NCBI RefSeq assembly: GCF_003254575.1
Contig: NZ_QJUA01000002.1
Coordinates: forward strand, 186,001 to 250,000
Origin: Mycobacterium kyogaense
GTDB lineage: Bacteria > Actinomycetota > Actinomycetes > Mycobacteriales > Mycobacteriaceae
Direction: 5' to 3'
DNA length: 64,000 nt
Part shown: positions 1 through 9,229 of the stretch, piece after piece
How the letters are laid out: every line of letters starts with the position of its first letter
Position numbering within the stretch: position 1 is the first letter of the stretch
Position numbers and translations under genes: made by a program
Notes under the pieces: model-generated
Seen by the model: the letters and a program-made list of their open reading frames with translations, nothing else
Databases searched by the model: none
What the model was told of the DNA's origin: nothing

Positions 1-836
1 GATACGTCGGCCTGGAGTTCGCGGCGATGTACGCCAGGTACGGCGCGGAAGTGACTGTCCTGGAACGACATTCGGCCATCCTGGGCCAGGAGGACGACGA
101 TGTCGTAGCCACGGCCGCCGACCTGCTGGCAGACGCCGGGGTGAAGATCGTCACCTCGGCGGCCGTGACGGCAGTCGACGGTGCGACCGTGCACTACGAG
201 GTGGACGGGGTCTCGGCCCGTGCCGACGGTGACCGGATTCTCGTCGCACTCGGCCGCCGCCCGGTCACCACCGAACTCGGGCTGGACCGGGCCGGGGTCG
301 ACACCCGCGCCGACGGGTCCGTCGTCGTCGACGAACACCTGCGCACGAACCAGACCCACATCTTCGCCGTCGGCGACGTCAACGGCGGGCCTTAGTTCAC
401 CTACGTCTCACTCGACGACTACCGCGTGGTCCTCGACCAACTCGACGGGACGGGTCGGCGTAGCACCGCCGATCGGGTGGCGGTGCCCTACGTGTTGTTC
501 ATGACTCCGCCGCTCGCGCGTGTCGGACTGACCGAGCGCGCGGCCCGCGCCGACGGCCACCGCGTGAAGGTCGCTGCGCTGCCGGTGGCGGAGATGGCCA
601 CCGTGCCGCGCGCACGGATCGTCGGACAGCCCGAGGGCATGATGAAGGTCGTCGTCGACGCGGACACCGACCAGCTCCTGGGCGCCGCACTGCTCAGCCA
701 CGATTCGCACGAGGTCATCAACGTCGTCGCGCTCGCCATCCGCCACCGCATCACGGCGAGCCAACTGCGCGATGAGATCTACACGCACCCCTCGATGACC
801 GAGGCGTTCAACCAGCTTCTCGGCGCGCTCACCTGA
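1..836 (+). pseudogene. Pyridine nucleotide-disulfide oxidoreductase, 5'-truncated by window, in-frame amber codon
   Basis: The reading frame enters the window already open (codons from base 3, GYVGLEFA, the glycine-rich NAD-binding Rossmann turn of glutathione/mercuric reductase-type flavoenzymes). It reaches the FAD-binding motif IFAVGDVNGGP and then meets TAG at 393-395. The same frame continues without a shift for 147 codons (FTYVSLDDYR...) through a normal dimerisation domain to TGA at 834-836, with the family's C-terminal YTHPSMTEAFNQ signature. The relatives I know have Gln (CAG) here, so one C-to-T change explains the stop. Either this is a recent nonsense pseudogene, or it is a sequencing error, or the stop is read through. 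A separate C-terminal product could start at the ATG at 501 but would lack the nucleotide-binding domains. The closest family is the mercuric-reductase-like/RclA group of putative reductases. Confidence 0.8.
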
Positions 837-864
837 TGTGCCGTGGTGAGTGGCGCCCGTCACA

Positions 865-890
865 TAGAATGCTGAATTGACAGGCGTCAA
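865..890 (+). promoter_or_regulatory. Candidate P450 promoter -10 and inverted repeat at the start point
   Basis: TAGAAT at 865-870 is a good mycobacterial -10, although no convincing -35 is visible. The expected start point coincides with the inverted repeat TTGACAGGCGTCAA at 877-890 (5-bp arms, 4-bp spacer). An operator at this position would let a regulator such as the convergent TetR protein block transcription. The assignment is inferred from sequence only. Confidence 0.4.
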
Positions 891-909
891 GCACCCCGAG
901 GAGATGCGA

Positions 910-2163
910 ATGAGCGACCCACGCACGATGGACGACGCAGCGAAAGTCCTGGCCGACCCGACGGCGTACGCCGACGACGCCCGGTTGCATGCGGCACTCG
1001 CTCATCTGCGCGCCAACGAGCCCGTGGCCTGGGTCGACAACCATCCCTACCGCCCGTTCTGGGCGATCACCAAGCACGCCGACATCATGGCCATCGAGCG
1101 CGCGAACGATCTGTGGCTCTCCGAGCCCCGCCCGCTGCTGGCCACCGCTGCCGCCGACGACTACATGGCCCAGCAGATGGAAGCCGGCATGGGTCTGCGC
1201 ACGCTGATCCACATGGATGATCCGCACCATCGCAAGGTGCGCTCCATCGGCGCCGACTGGTTCCGCCCCAAGGCGATGCGCGATCTGAAGATCCGCGTCG
1301 ACGAGTTGGCCAAGCGCTATGTCGACCGGATGCGCGACATCGGTCCCGAATGCGATTTCGTCACCGACATCGCGGTGCAATTCCCGCTGTACGTGATCAT
1401 GTCCCTGCTCGGGTTACCCGAGGAGGACTACGGCCGCATGCACGCGCTGACCCAGGAGATGTTCGGCGGCGACGACGACGAGTACAAGCGCGGCGTCAGC
1501 CCCGAAGAGCAGATGGCGGTTCTGCTCGATTTCTTCACCTACTTCTCGACGCTGACCGCCTCGCGTCGGGAGACCCCGACCGACGACCTCGCCTCGGCGA
1601 TCGCCAACGGCCGCATCGACGGCGAGCCCCTCTCCGACATCGACACCGCGTCCTACTACGTGATCGTCGCCAGCGCCGGCCACGACACCACCAAGGACGC
1701 GATCTCCGGCGGACTGCTCGCGCTGATCGAGAACCCGGGCGAGCTGGATCGGCTACGGAAGAACATGGATCTGATGCCGACGGCGGTCGAGGAGATGATC
1801 CGCTGGACCACGCCGGTCAAGGAGTTCATGCGGACCGCCGCCGAGGACACCACGGTGCGCGGGGTGCCGATCGCCCAGGGCGAATCGGTCTATCTGGCCT
1901 ACGTCTCGGGCAACCGGGACGAGGAGATCTTCGACGAACCGTTCCGGTTCGACATCGCCCGCGACCCCAACCGGCACGTGTCCTTCGGCTACGGCGTGCA
2001 CTTCTGTCTGGGCGCCGCCCTGGCCCGCATGGAGATGAACAGCCTGTTCACCGAGCTGGTCCCCCGGCTCGAGTCGATCGAACTCACCGGGGAGCCCGAG
2101 CTCGCCGCGACCACGTTCGTCGGCGGCCTCAAGCACCTGCCGATCCGCTACTCCGTGCGCTGA
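910..2163 (+). CDS. Cytochrome P450
   Basis: This is a 417-residue soluble bacterial-type cytochrome P450 monooxygenase. The I-helix oxygen-activation motif GHDTT lies around residue 258. The heme-binding signature FGYGVHFCLG has the axial cysteine at about residue 366, and the substrate-region motif HMDDPHH is typical of actinobacterial CYPs. The ATG at 910 is preferred because GAGGAG sits at 898-903; a TTG at 877 and an ATG at 904 are in frame but less well placed. It needs ferredoxin and ferredoxin reductase partners; no ferredoxin gene adjoins it, but a ferredoxin-reductase-like gene lies at 14127-15320. Its 3' end overlaps the convergent tetR gene by 35 bp. The CYP family number and substrate cannot be assigned by eye. 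Confidence 0.95.
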   Translation: MSDPRTMDDAAKVLADPTAYADDARLHAALAHLRANEPVAWVDNHPYRPFWAITKHADIMAIERANDLWLSEPRPLLATAAADDYMAQQMEAGMGLRTLIHMDDPHHRKVRSIGADWFRPKAMRDLKIRVDELAKRYVDRMRDIGPECDFVTDIAVQFPLYVIMSLLGLPEEDYGRMHALTQEMFGGDDDEYKRGVSPEEQMAVLLDFFTYFSTLTASRRETPTDDLASAIANGRIDGEPLSDIDTASYYVIVASAGHDTTKDAISGGLLALIENPGELDRLRKNMDLMPTAVEEMIRWTTPVKEFMRTAAEDTTVRGVPIAQGESVYLAYVSGNRDEEIFDEPFRFDIARDPNRHVSFGYGVHFCLGAALARMEMNSLFTELVPRLESIELTGEPELAATTFVGGLKHLPIRYSVR

Positions 2164-2746
2164 CCGCGAGAAAGCCGTCGACTGCCGCGACAGCCGTTGC
2201 GCGGTAGTCGAATTCGGCGAGTGTGCTGATCCGGCCGAAGACCAGCGGACCGATCAGCAGCGCGAATGCGGTGGTCCGGTCGACGCGCCCGAGACGCTGC
2301 ACGGCGTCGGGGCTGTCGAAGATCGCATCGAACGGCGCCGAGTACTGCTCGGCGATGCGCTCCCGCAACGAGCCCACCGCGCCGCCGGCGGTGGGCACCT
2401 CGGTGATGTCGGGCCCCAGCGACAGCCACGCCATGGCCGTCAGCAGCGTCGGCGCCTCCGCGATCGCATCGGCCCACTCCCCGACGACGGCGATCAGCCG
2501 CTCCCGCAGCGAGCCCTCGGCCGGCGGCATGGGCGGCGTCGGGATCAGGGTCATGAACGCCGCTGCGACAAGATCATTCGAGCTCGGGAAGTGCCGGTAC
2601 AGGGTGGCGCGCGCGACGTTGGCATGCCGGGTGACCGCGTCGATCGTCACTGCGCTCGGGCCTCCCGAGCGCAGCAGGGCCGTCGCGGCCTCCATCAATC
2701 GCGCGCGCGAGCGGGCCGGCCTCGGGTCACCACCGCCGGCCGTCAT
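2129..2746 (-). CDS. TetR/AcrR-family transcriptional regulator
   Basis: This 205-residue protein has an N-terminal TetR helix-turn-helix (AVTIDAVTRHANVARATLYRHF, about residues 34-53) followed by an alpha-helical ligand-binding domain. It is divergent from the MFS exporter at 2846, and the 99-bp space between them holds two palindromes. The likeliest role is therefore a repressor of the exporter and of itself, released by an exported or toxic compound. Its 3' end overlaps the convergent P450 gene. The ligand is unknown. Confidence 0.9.
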   Translation of the reverse strand: MTAGGGDPRPARSRARLMEAATALLRSGGPSAVTIDAVTRHANVARATLYRHFPSSNDLVAAAFMTLIPTPPMPPAEGSLRERLIAVVGEWADAIAEAPTLLTAMAWLSLGPDITEVPTAGGAVGSLRERIAEQYSAPFDAIFDSPDAVQRLGRVDRTTAFALLIGPLVFGRISTLAEFDYRATAVAAVDGFLAVSARSSGSAGA

Positions 2747-2788
2747 GGCATGTCCTTCCGCTTCGATGGGTATGGGGGATGGATACAG

Positions 2789-2822
2789 AGACTATCGGTC
2801 TTCCACCGAGACTGTTAGTCTC
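2789..2822. promoter_or_regulatory. Two palindromic operators between tetR and MFS exporter
   Basis: GAGACTGTTAGTCTC at 2808-2822 is a perfect 6-bp inverted repeat with a 3-bp centre. AGACTATCGGTCT at 2789-2801 is a near-palindrome sharing the AGACT half-site. The two sites are 6 bp apart, in the spacer between the divergent tetR and MFS genes. They are the obvious binding sites for the TetR protein, possibly two dimers side by side. Confidence 0.6.
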
Positions 2823-2845
2823 GAAATCCCGGCGAGAGAGAATCC

Positions 2846-4402
2846 ATGACAGATACGAGCACGCCGCCCGACCAGGATATCGACGCCGGGATCGCCGCCC
2901 TGTCTTCGTGGGGACGACGCTGGCTGCTCACCGTGACCAGCCTGGCCCTGCTGCTCGTGATGGGCTCGATGGTCGCCCTCAACGCCGCCCTGCCCGACAT
3001 CGCCGTCGAGACTGCGGCCAATCAGGCGCAGCTGACATGGATCGTCGACAGCTACACCCTGGCGCTGGCCTGCCTGCTTCTGCCCGCCGGAGCCCTCGGC
3101 GATCGCTACGGCAGGCGCGGCGCGCTGCTGCTGGGCGTGGTGATCTTCGGACTCGCCTCGGCTGCACCGACAGTCTTCGACACCCCCGTTGCGCTGATCG
3201 CTGCGCGGGCCGCCGCCGGCGTCGGCGCGGCCTTCGTCATGCCCGCGACACTGTCGCTCCTGACGGCCGCGTTCCCGAAATCGGAACGAACCAAGGCTGT
3301 CGGGATCTGGGCCGGAGTGGCCGGATCCGGTGCTGTCGTGGGCTTTCTGGGCACCGGCCTTCTGCTGCGGCACTTCTCGTGGCAGTCCGTGTTCGTCGCA
3401 CTCACCATCGCCGCAGCGGCGACTTTCGTTCTCGCGCTGACCATCGGCAGCTCCCGCGATCAGACGGCGACCCCGATCGACTGGGTGGGCGCCGCGCTGA
3501 TCGGCGGTGCACTCGCGGTGTTCGTCGTGGCGGTGGTCGAGGCTCCGATACGGGGCTGGACCGACCCGCTGGTGCTCGGCGGGTTCGCCCTGGGAATCGT
3601 GCTGGCCGTCGCCTTCGCTGTCGTCCAGCTGCGCCGTCGCCACCCTCTTCTCGACGTCCGATTGTTCGCCAGGCCCGATTTCGCGACCGGCGCCTTCGGT
3701 ATCACGTTCATGTTCCTCGCCATGTTCGGCTTCTTCTACCTCGCCATGCAGTTCCTGCAACTGGTGATGGGCTACTCCCCGCTGTCCACCGCATTCGCGC
3801 TGTCGCCACTGGTGGCGCCCGTCCTGGTGCTGAGTGCGACAGCGCATCTGTACCTGCCGAAGTTGGGCCTGCGGTGGACGGTCACGATCGGCCTGCTGCT
3901 GATCGCGGTCGGGTTGCTCTGCATGCGGTTGGCCGGTGCCGATGCGGTCTATCTCGACGTGATGTGGCCCATGCTGGTGATCGCCTCCGGCGTCGGCCTG
4001 TGTACCGCCCCCACGACGACGGCGATCATGAATGCCGTTCCCGACGACAAGCAGGGCGTGGCGTCGGCAGTCAACGACGCGACTCGCGAGGTCGGCGCCG
4101 CCGTGGGCATCGCCGTTGCCGGATCGATTCTGGCCGCCTCCTACCGCAACGCACTCGCCCCGCAGCTGTCGGCATTCCCGCCACAGGTCCGCGACACCGC
4201 CACCGACTCGCTGGCCTACGCGCTCACCCTGTCGGATCGCCTGGGCCCGCAGGGCGCCGCGCTGCGGGAGGCGGCACGCTCGGCGTTCGTGCAGGCCTCT
4301 GACCACGCACTGCTGGCACTCGCCGGGGTCATCGTCTTCGCCGCCGTTGTCGTCGCGGCGTGGGCGCCGGGTCGCGACGGCAGGCAGTTGTTCAGGAGAT
4401 GA
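2846..4402 (+). CDS. MFS drug exporter, DHA2 (EmrB/QacA) type
   Basis: This is a 518-residue integral membrane protein with about 14 hydrophobic segments, as expected for the 14-helix DHA2 proton antiporters. Motif A (GALGDRYGRR) follows TM2, and an early NAALPDIA segment is typical of QacA/EmrB-like multidrug exporters. The ATG at 2846 follows a GA-rich ribosome site. It probably exports a lipophilic toxic compound under control of the divergent TetR protein. Its stop overlaps the convergent mftG gene by 11 bp. The substrate is not predictable. Confidence 0.92.
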   Translation: MTDTSTPPDQDIDAGIAALSSWGRRWLLTVTSLALLLVMGSMVALNAALPDIAVETAANQAQLTWIVDSYTLALACLLLPAGALGDRYGRRGALLLGVVIFGLASAAPTVFDTPVALIAARAAAGVGAAFVMPATLSLLTAAFPKSERTKAVGIWAGVAGSGAVVGFLGTGLLLRHFSWQSVFVALTIAAAATFVLALTIGSSRDQTATPIDWVGAALIGGALAVFVVAVVEAPIRGWTDPLVLGGFALGIVLAVAFAVVQLRRRHPLLDVRLFARPDFATGAFGITFMFLAMFGFFYLAMQFLQLVMGYSPLSTAFALSPLVAPVLVLSATAHLYLPKLGLRWTVTIGLLLIAVGLLCMRLAGADAVYLDVMWPMLVIASGVGLCTAPTTTAIMNAVPDDKQGVASAVNDATREVGAAVGIAVAGSILAASYRNALAPQLSAFPPQVRDTATDSLAYALTLSDRLGPQGAALREAARSAFVQASDHALLALAGVIVFAAVVVAAWAPGRDGRQLFRR

Positions 4403-5816
4403 ACTCGGCCGCGCGGTGCGCGGCCATCACGATCGTCGCGTGGGGTCCGCGGCTGGGGATGGCGGGCAGGATGGAACCGTCGACCACCCAGAGTCCGTCG
4501 ACGCCGAGGACGCGGCACCGACTGTCGAGCACCGCGGCGGGATCTCCGTCGCGGCCCATTTTGGCGGTACCGCACAGATGCTGCGACGTGGCCCACGACG
4601 GCTCGGATTGCACTGTGCCACCGGCGATCTCGGTGGCAAGATCAGCACCCCGGCGCAGCAGCTCGACATCGGCGGGCGCGGTGTCGTACCTCTGCTCGAT
4701 GCGCGGATCGACGAACGGGTCCGCCGACATCAGCGTCACGCGGCCCCGCGAAGCCGGCCTCATGAGGGTCACTCCCAGGTGGGGGTGGTCGGTCGGGTCG
4801 TCACGCCCATCGCTGGTCATTGCACCGAAACCCGCTGTGTAGGGCCGGATCTCGATACCGTCCTCGGTGGTCAGCACCGCCTCCAGCGGTGGTACGCCAT
4901 GGGTGGCGGACCAACTGACGGGGAGCACCCACTCCGGGTGGTCGACCGTGTCGACGCCCACCGGGAGGTCGGCCACGACCCGCACCCCGACCGCACTCAG
5001 CGGGGCCGCGGGTCCGATGCCGGAGAGCATCAGCAGGTGCGCCGATCCGAGCGCGCCGGCGCTGACCACCACCCGGTCCGCATCGAGCACCGCCGGACCG
5101 TCCGGCCCGATGCACTCGGCACCGATCGCGCGAGGTCCGTCGAAGCGCAGGCGCAGCACCCGGGTGTCGGTGAGCACCGTCAGGTTGGGCCGGCCCATCG
5201 CCGGTTCGAGAAATGCGCCGCCGGGCCCGACCCGGGTGCCCCGGTCGATGTTCAGCGGCACGGCGCCCACGCCGGGTGGCACCGGCGCCTGCGGGCTCGA
5301 TCCGTTCAGATCCTCCACCCAGGCGTATCCCGCGTCCTGCGCGGACCGGACGAACGACGCTGTGCACCCGTCGAACTCAGCGACCCGGCGAACGGTGATC
5401 GGGCCGCGGTCACCGTGCAGACCGCCGGGGAAATCGAGATCTCGCTCGATCGCGGTGAAATGCGGGAGTGCGTCGCGCCAACTCCAACCCGGCAGCGCCC
5501 AGCCGTCGAGGTCGGCCGGCAACGCCCGGCAGAAGTAACCGCCGTTGACAGCGCCGGATCCCCCCACGACGGCACCGCGCATGATCTGCGCCAGGCGGCG
5601 CGGCTCCTCGGTGAGCACCGCCGTGTACCGCCGCACCACCCCGCTCGCCTCGCCGAGCGGCAGGCGCAGCGCATCGGTGATCTGCCGCCGCACCCGGGGA
5701 TCGGTCGGCGCCGGACCGGTCTCGACCACGGTGACCGTGGTGCGTTCGTCGGCCGAGAGCCGTTCCGCCAGTACGGAACCGGCGCTGCCTGCCCCGATGA
5801 TCAGAACGTCGGCCAA
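4392..5816 (-). CDS. mftG: Mycofactocin-associated GMC oxidoreductase MftG
   Basis: This 474-residue FAD-dependent GMC-family protein is the last gene of the mycofactocin operon. The FAD dinucleotide fold IIGAGSAG is at the N terminus, a second GMC signature GAVVGGSGAVNGG follows, and the C-terminal catalytic region contains SQHLCGTAKMG and GPHATIVMAAHRAA. MftG is reported to reoxidise mycofactocinol and pass electrons towards respiration. The frame stays open upstream inside mftF; the N terminus that fits the family is a TTG at 5814-5816, eight bases after the mftF stop, giving MADVLIIGAG. No strong ribosome site is seen, so coupling to mftF translation is likely. The 3' end overlaps the MFS gene. 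Confidence 0.9.
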   Translation of the reverse strand: MADVLIIGAGSAGSVLAERLSADERTTVTVVETGPAPTDPRVRRQITDALRLPLGEASGVVRRYTAVLTEEPRRLAQIMRGAVVGGSGAVNGGYFCRALPADLDGWALPGWSWRDALPHFTAIERDLDFPGGLHGDRGPITVRRVAEFDGCTASFVRSAQDAGYAWVEDLNGSSPQAPVPPGVGAVPLNIDRGTRVGPGGAFLEPAMGRPNLTVLTDTRVLRLRFDGPRAIGAECIGPDGPAVLDADRVVVSAGALGSAHLLMLSGIGPAAPLSAVGVRVVADLPVGVDTVDHPEWVLPVSWSATHGVPPLEAVLTTEDGIEIRPYTAGFGAMTSDGRDDPTDHPHLGVTLMRPASRGRVTLMSADPFVDPRIEQRYDTAPADVELLRRGADLATEIAGGTVQSEPSWATSQHLCGTAKMGRDGDPAAVLDSRCRVLGVDGLWVVDGSILPAIPSRGPHATIVMAAHRAAEFIS

Positions 5817-5824
5817 CGCGGACG

Positions 5825-7240
5825 TCAGGTTCTGATCTGCGGCTTGAGCGCGCCGGCGTGGCGCTCCCGGATCACCCCGGTCCACAGGCCGAGGCCATAG
5901 GCGATGTCGTCGAGTCGCTTGAGCAACAGGAAGGTCAGAATGCCGACCCGCTTGACGTCGTCGTCGGTGCCACTGTGTCCGCGGGTGGCCCAGTCGAAGA
6001 CGCCGTCGAGGACCGCGGCCACCACGACCACCTGGCGGCAGCGCCGCGAGCACACCGCGGCCAGCATGGCCACCGGCCAGTAGTGCCGGCAGATCGCAGA
6101 GGCCAGCTGCAGCGCCGCCGACCACAGACCGTGAGCCGCCACGACGGCCACCTCCATGGGTTCGGTGCGAACACTGGCCAGCGACCTGGCGATTCGCCGG
6201 CCCGTGAACACGGCCACCGCCACCGACCCCAGGTACCCGAGCCGCGATCCCAGAGCGATCAGGAGCCAGACCACCAGGGTCCACCCCGAGATCACCAGCG
6301 GCGCCGTCTTACCCGGATGGCGAATCGACAGCGGTGCCGCCGACCCGCCGTAGAAAGACTTGCGCGCGAACCACTTTCGTAGTTCCACCCGGTGGTCGTG
6401 GGCCACCAGCGCGATCGGCTCGTAGCGCAGCCGGGCGCCGGCCTCGTTGAGCCGCCAGCACAGGTCGACGTCCTCACCGGAGGTCAACGTCTCGTCGAAG
6501 CCGCCGACGTCGAGCAGCGCGCTGCGCCGGCAGATGATCGCGGCGCTGGGCACGTAGGACACCGTGCCGAACGGCACCACCGGCGCCTCGCGCAAGCCGA
6601 GGTCCAGCGATGACCGGACGGCCTCGTACCGCGCGACGGCGCTGTCGGATGGTTGCAGCGCGACGATGCGCGGTGCGGCCAGCGCGACCGCGGGATCGCA
6701 GAAATGCCCGAGCAGTGCTTCGAGCCAGCCGCGTCGCGGCACGACATCGGAATCCAGGAAGGCCACGAAGTCGGTGTCACATGCCATCAGGCCGGCGTTG
6801 CGGGCCGCGGCGGGCCCGCGGTTGCGGTCCAGCCGCAGCAGTCGGACGTCACAGTGGGCGTCCCGGAAGTCGTTCTCGTGCAGAGGAACTGCCGATCCGT
6901 CGTCGACCACGACGACTTTCAGACCGCGCAGTGCGCTGAGAAGGCGCAGAAGTCCGGACGGGTTGTCCCGCACCGGGATCACGACGGTGACATCGCGGTG
7001 AGACGGACCGCTCAGCGGGCGCGGATGAGCGACCGTGGCGTCGAGCAGGGTGCGCGCCAGCTGAGCACTGACCGCGTCGTGCACCTCGAGCCGGCCACCG
7101 TTGAGCATGGTCTGTGCGGCAGGCGCCAGCCGCAACAAGCGAGTCGGCGAGCCACCCAGGAGCGCCGCGCCCTCCCCCAGCACGCGCACGCGCCGATCGA
7201 CTTGGACAGCGAAACCGTCGGGCAATCGCTGTCCCGTCAC
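5825..7240 (-). CDS. mftF: Mycofactocin glycosyltransferase MftF
   Basis: This is a 471-residue family 2 glycosyltransferase with a mycofactocin-specific N-terminal domain of about 90 residues. The GT-A fold follows: [10 protein letters not shown], then VVVVDDGS, then FLDSDVVP as the DXD-like metal/sugar-nucleotide motif. A hydrophobic region in the C-terminal third suggests membrane association. MftF decorates mycofactocin with beta-1,4-linked glucose units. The GTG start overlaps the mftE stop by four bases (GTGA), indicating translational coupling. Confidence 0.93.
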   Translation of the reverse strand: MTGQRLPDGFAVQVDRRVRVLGEGAALLGGSPTRLLRLAPAAQTMLNGGRLEVHDAVSAQLARTLLDATVAHPRPLSGPSHRDVTVVIPVRDNPSGLLRLLSALRGLKVVVVDDGSAVPLHENDFRDAHCDVRLLRLDRNRGPAAARNAGLMACDTDFVAFLDSDVVPRRGWLEALLGHFCDPAVALAAPRIVALQPSDSAVARYEAVRSSLDLGLREAPVVPFGTVSYVPSAAIICRRSALLDVGGFDETLTSGEDVDLCWRLNEAGARLRYEPIALVAHDHRVELRKWFARKSFYGGSAAPLSIRHPGKTAPLVISGWTLVVWLLIALGSRLGYLGSVAVAVFTGRRIARSLASVRTEPMEVAVVAAHGLWSAALQLASAICRHYWPVAMLAAVCSRRCRQVVVVAAVLDGVFDWATRGHSGTDDDVKRVGILTFLLLKRLDDIAYGLGLWTGVIRERHAGALKPQIRT

Positions 7241-7968
7241 CTCAACATCCCCTCGCCGTCAGGTGCCCAGCGAGTGATCCGGTCAACCCCGGCGTCGACC
7301 ATTCCAGCAAAGATCCTGCCCCCTTCTTCCGCCGTCGCCGTCGTCGGATCACCCAAGATACCCAGCGAACTGACGGCGGCCACCCCCCCTTGGCGCATCT
7401 GCGGCATCAACTCTGCCAGCGATGCCCGGTTTCCCGGTACCCGCAGATCCTCTCGCACTAAACCAGGTGAAATATGTAGCAATACAGATGTTTCCGTGTG
7501 GCCGGCGTGCGCGTCGCCGCCGGGCGTCACACACGCGCACCACGCGACGTCGCGGCCCTCGTAACGCAGCAGTGCGACGGCTTCCCGGAGTGCGGTGACG
7601 TTGCCCCCGTGACCGTTGACGAACACGACACGCGGAGTCCACCGACACGCCGATCGGGCGAACTCGACGAGAAGTTTTGTCAGAGCCGGTGTGCCAATGG
7701 AGACCGTTCCGGCGAATCCCTCGTGCTCACCGCTGGCGCCGTAGGCGATCGCGGGAGCAACCAGCCATGGTCCGGGTAACCGGTTGACGAGCGCGTCAGC
7801 CACGGCGGCCGCAATGCGGGTATCGGTGTCGAGCGGCAGATGAGGGCCGTGCTGCTCGGTGGATCCGACGGGGACGACGAGCGCGGACGCGGACTCCTGC
7901 AGTTGTCTCGACGTCGAGTTCCCGAGCTCGTGGGGTGAAGCCACGCGAGCATGGTAGGCCGAATTCAC
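7237..7968 (-). CDS. mftE: Mycofactocin precursor peptide peptidase MftE
   Basis: This 243-residue protein belongs to the creatininase (creatinine amidohydrolase) metal-dependent family. It has the metal-ligand motifs [17 protein letters not shown] near residue 33 and FVNGHGGN near residue 115, plus the acidic site GEHEGFAG. MftE cleaves the MftC-modified peptide to release the C-terminal Val-Tyr-derived lactam (AHDP). The GTG start at 7968 gives MNSAYHARV, the family's usual beginning. It lies 79 bases after mftD, the only sizeable gap within the operon. Confidence 0.93.
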   Translation of the reverse strand: MNSAYHARVASPHELGNSTSRQLQESASALVVPVGSTEQHGPHLPLDTDTRIAAAVADALVNRLPGPWLVAPAIAYGASGEHEGFAGTVSIGTPALTKLLVEFARSACRWTPRVVFVNGHGGNVTALREAVALLRYEGRDVAWCACVTPGGDAHAGHTETSVLLHISPGLVREDLRVPGNRASLAELMPQMRQGGVAAVSSLGILGDPTTATAEEGGRIFAGMVDAGVDRITRWAPDGEGMLR

Positions 7969-8047
7969 CTGCCGTGCGCCAGTTGTTGGCGCATGCGTGG
8001 CAAGAGATTTCCGCGATCGATCAGGGCATCACCTCGCGCCCCGTCCG

Positions 8048-9223
8048 TCACACCCCCAGTGTGCGAGTGAAACCCTCGGGAATCAGTACGTCGTCGCGGG
8101 TCAGGTCGTGGATCGACGACTTCCCCAGGCCCATCAACGCGGAGTCGATGCCGCCGCGCATGATGTCGAGGACGTTCTCCACACCGGCCTGCCCGTTGGC
8201 CGCCAGACCCCACAGATAGGCCCGCCCGATCATGACGGCCCGAGCCCCCAGAGCAACGGCCTTGACGACGTCGCTACCCCGCCGGATCCCGCCGTCCAGC
8301 AAAACCTCGACCTGGTCACCGACAGCGTCGGCGATCGCGGGGAGGCAGCGGATCGCGGCGGGCGTGCCGTCGAGGTTGTTGCCGCCGTGGTTGGACACCG
8401 TGAGAGCCGAAACGCCCGCATCGACAGCACGTTTGGCGTCGTCGACGCGCACGGTGCCCTTGAGCAGGAAGGGCCCGCCCCACTGTTCGCGCAGCCAGGC
8501 GACGTCCTCCCAGGTGGGGGGCGGGGTGCCCATCCACTGTCCGTAGGCCTCGAAGAACGTCGGGCCGGTCTCGCCGCGGCGGCCCTGGTTGGGAACGCGC
8601 AGGTCAGGGGGCCGCAGATGCTTGGCGAAGCTGTAGAACCAACGCGGCTTGGTCATGACCTCCGGAGACATCCGGATCATGGTCTTCAGGTCCATCCGCT
8701 CCGGGATCTTGGGGCTGCCCCAGTCCCGGCCGTGGGCGAAACTCCAGTCAGTGGTCAAGATGAGGCCCTTGGCGCCGGCGGCGCGGGCCCGCTCCATGCG
8801 GGCGAGGATCTCGTCGCGGCTGCCGAGCCAGTAGATCTGGAAGAAGATCTTGTCGTTGACCGCCGTCACCTCTTCCATGGGCTTGCTCGCGAAAGACGAC
8901 AGACCCATGGCGGTGCCCCGGGCAGCGGCGGCGCGTGCGACGGCCACCTCACCGTCGGGATCGATCGCCTGCACCCCGGTCGGCGAGATGATCACCGGCA
9001 GCGAAATGTCCTGTCCCATCACGGTTGTCGCCATGTCGCGCTTCTCGGTGGCGCCGATGACGTGCGGCGCGAAGCCGAGTTCGGAGAAGGATTCGACGTT
9101 GGCGCCGACCGTCACCCCCTTCTCACTGGCGGAGATCAGCGACGAGTAAGCCGATTTCGGCAGACGCTTCTTGGCCCGCTGCTGGGCGATGGCGACAGTT
9201 TCGAACCAGGTATCACGAGCCAT
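8048..9223 (-). CDS. mftD: Mycofactocin FMN dehydrogenase MftD
   Basis: This 391-residue FMN-dependent enzyme is of the L-lactate dehydrogenase/alpha-hydroxy-acid oxidase family. Visible signatures are the active-site segment SNHGGNNLDGTPA, the FMN-binding LLDGGIRRGSDVVKA and ALGARAVMIGRAYLWG. In mycofactocin synthesis MftD oxidatively deaminates AHDP to the alpha-keto amide that forms the redox-active core (premycofactocin). It starts at ATG 9223, just after the mftC stop (9230-9232), so the two are probably translated together. Confidence 0.94.
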   Translation of the reverse strand: MARDTWFETVAIAQQRAKKRLPKSAYSSLISASEKGVTVGANVESFSELGFAPHVIGATEKRDMATTVMGQDISLPVIISPTGVQAIDPDGEVAVARAAAARGTAMGLSSFASKPMEEVTAVNDKIFFQIYWLGSRDEILARMERARAAGAKGLILTTDWSFAHGRDWGSPKIPERMDLKTMIRMSPEVMTKPRWFYSFAKHLRPPDLRVPNQGRRGETGPTFFEAYGQWMGTPPPTWEDVAWLREQWGGPFLLKGTVRVDDAKRAVDAGVSALTVSNHGGNNLDGTPAAIRCLPAIADAVGDQVEVLLDGGIRRGSDVVKAVALGARAVMIGRAYLWGLAANGQAGVENVLDIMRGGIDSALMGLGKSSIHDLTRDDVLIPEGFTRTLGV

Positions 9224-9229
9224 GATGAG

